DNA of 64,000 bases, taken from Pseudochryseolinea flava (GTDB lineage Bacteria > Bacteroidota > Bacteroidia > Cytophagales > Cyclobacteriaceae). The stretch lies in assembly GCF_003286915.1 (NCBI RefSeq), contig NZ_QMFY01000007.1:124001-188000 (forward strand), in the 5' to 3' direction. A program made the position numbers and the translations under genes. Shown in pieces: positions 63,029 through 64,000 of this stretch. The notes beneath the pieces are model-generated. The model was given only the letters and a program-made list of their open reading frames with translations, made no database searches and was not told the DNA's origin. Positions within the stretch are counted from its first letter, which is position 1; the number at the start of each line of letters is the position of its first letter.

Positions 63029-64000
63029 CGTAAGTACCGAAACATTGAGATCGCAATGGCGAGAAGCGTGGATTTCTGCGCGATCGGTGTGGAGTGCGTT
63101 TTTAATGTTAAGAGAACCGGTGTGGTGTCTTACTTCTGAAGCGGCAAGAAAAGAAGGGTTGACTGGAAGTTTCGCAATGATTCGTCTTACAGATCATCGC
63201 ATTGTGATTGACTTAGAGAAAGTAAAAAATTACGGCGTCGGTGATGAAGCCGTACAGGTATTGGCTCACGAGATCGGACATCACATTTACACACCTGCAA
63301 ATCTCAGAGATAACGCAGTGCTTCTTGGACGAATTCGATGGTCGCTTGCAGACATGGAGGATAAGGCTGCATTTGTAGCAAATATTTATGAGGACTTGAT
63401 CATCAACGACATTCTTCATCGGTCGAAAGATCTAGACATGGCTATTGTTTATCAAAAAATAAACAAGGATGTACCATTCTCACCCCTGTGGACATTGATC
63501 ATGAGAACGTACGAATTTTTATGGAAGCTAAAGCGTGGTTCTCTCGCAACAGATTTATTACTTCACAATGACAAGATCGATGTTGACGCTTCACTGATGG
63601 CATCGTTGGTGAGAAGTTATGCTAAACGTTGGATCGATGGTGGTGGTCGATTCGCTGCGTTGATGTATCCTTATTTGGTAGAAGAAGAAGCCTTCAAAAA
63701 AGGAATGGCGAGTATGGCGGTATACCTGGACACCGAAAAAGCAGGAGAGGGCGGCGGAATGATTTCCGGGCTGGTTGAACTTGATCTAGAAGGAATAGAA
63801 GGTGCAATTGATCCACGAACAGAAGCAACAGGTGATAAGCAACCTAAGAACAAAAAAACTATTGACATCTCTGCGTCGTTTGGAAAAACAGATAGAGGGG
63901 GAACAGGGCCTAAACAACGATATCTTCAACCCGGTGTTTACATTGATTTACTGAAGCAAGTCAATCCGAATGTTGATGAGCAAGCGTTGATCAATCAATA
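63012..64000 (+). CDS. HEIGHH metallopeptidase-like protein, probably vWA-type partner (3' truncated by window edge)
   Basis: An open frame from the ATG at 63012 to the last base (329 codons) with no stop. A zinc-metallopeptidase motif HEIGHH is at residues 86-91 (ALAHEIGHHIYT read as VLAHEIGHHIYTPA), and a second ligand-like Glu follows in the NIYEDLIIND helix. The N-terminal part recalls the putative metallopeptidase domain found before vWA domains in MoxR-partner proteins (DUF2201-like), so a vWA domain is expected beyond the window. The stretch ~225-310 is Gly-rich and low complexity. It overlaps the previous gene by 17 bp. Confidence 0.85.
   Translation, partial: MDGKINVSTETLRSQWREAWISARSVWSAFLMLREPVWCLTSEAARKEGLTGSFAMIRLTDHRIVIDLEKVKNYGVGDEAVQVLAHEIGHHIYTPANLRDNAVLLGRIRWSLADMEDKAAFVANIYEDLIINDILHRSKDLDMAIVYQKINKDVPFSPLWTLIMRTYEFLWKLKRGSLATDLLLHNDKIDVDASLMASLVRSYAKRWIDGGGRFAALMYPYLVEEEAFKKGMASMAVYLDTEKAGEGGGMISGLVELDLEGIEGAIDPRTEATGDKQPKNKKTIDISASFGKTDRGGTGPKQRYLQPGVYIDLLKQVNPNVDEQALINQ

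Noticed and set aside
1-64000. tRNA, rRNA and insertion-sequence genes
   Set aside because: Scanning the gaps by eye showed no T-loop-like GTTCGA context with a cloverleaf, no rRNA sequence and no transposase; a tRNAscan/Infernal run would be decisive.

Overview
The window looks like chromosomal DNA of a Bacteroidota bacterium, probably a soil cytophagalean. Chryseolinea/Ohtaekwangia-type genera are plausible, but the genus cannot be settled from sequence alone. The evidence is six large secreted proteins with C-terminal type IX secretion (T9SS) sorting domains, Y_Y_Y/LuxR hybrid regulators, LytS/LytR-type signalling, an exosortase N system, PadR/FtsX-permease pairs, a short (287 aa) RpoD and TAnnTTTG-type -7 boxes. 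I see no rRNA, tRNA, insertion sequence, prophage or CRISPR array.

Region 1 (1-31.5 kb) is a polymer-degradation island. It opens with the 3' part of a LytS-like histidine kinase and its LytTR response regulator. Three tandem multimodular GH18 chitinases follow (1992-13964), built from the same parts: Big_7 Ig-like repeats, CBM5/12, CBM73-like and T9SS domains. Next come a secreted PQQ-type sugar dehydrogenase homologue with a PA14 domain, an SDR oxidoreductase and a DUF5916 outer-membrane-type protein. Two beta-1,3-glucanases (GH16 and GH81) share CBM6 and F5/8C modules, and a membrane-spanning Y_Y_Y/LuxR-type regulator closes the island. Chitin plus beta-1,3-glucan degradation suggests fungal (or oomycete/algal) cell-wall attack. 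No SusC/SusD pair is present. Strong intrinsic terminators separate most of these genes, so each is probably its own transcription unit.

Region 2 (31.5-47.5 kb) is mostly housekeeping. It holds a PadR regulator with an FtsX-like permease (minus strand, with palindromic putative operators), rpoD, a saccharopine-dehydrogenase-like protein, a Tat-exported small subunit plus GMC oxidoreductase pair, several secreted or lipoprotein genes of unknown function (including a tandem duplicate flanking a putative outer-membrane protein), and the oxidative pentose-phosphate operon gnd-zwf-pgl.

Region 3 (47.9-53.1 kb) is an exosortase N operon. It encodes a VIT-domain membrane protein with its own PEP-CTERM-like tail, exosortase XrtN with a fused EpsI-like C-terminal domain, and two small membrane proteins coupled to it by ATGA overlaps. 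A YHS-domain secreted protein follows in convergent orientation.

Region 4 (53.8-59.4 kb) is the imuA-imuB-dnaE2 translesion mutagenesis cassette, with a Bacteroidota promoter and an AT-rich palindrome in front. ImuB starts at TTG and lacks the Y-family catalytic acids.

Region 5 (59.5-64 kb, running off the end) is a tightly overlapping run: NadR-like bifunctional NAD-salvage enzyme, MoxR-type AAA+ ATPase, a bpX-like protein of unknown function, and an HEIGHH metallopeptidase-like protein whose C-terminus is outside the window. This resembles the MoxR-vWA-beta-propeller ternary conflict/chaperone systems and is the best candidate here for a poorly described system, particularly because of its translational coupling to NadR.
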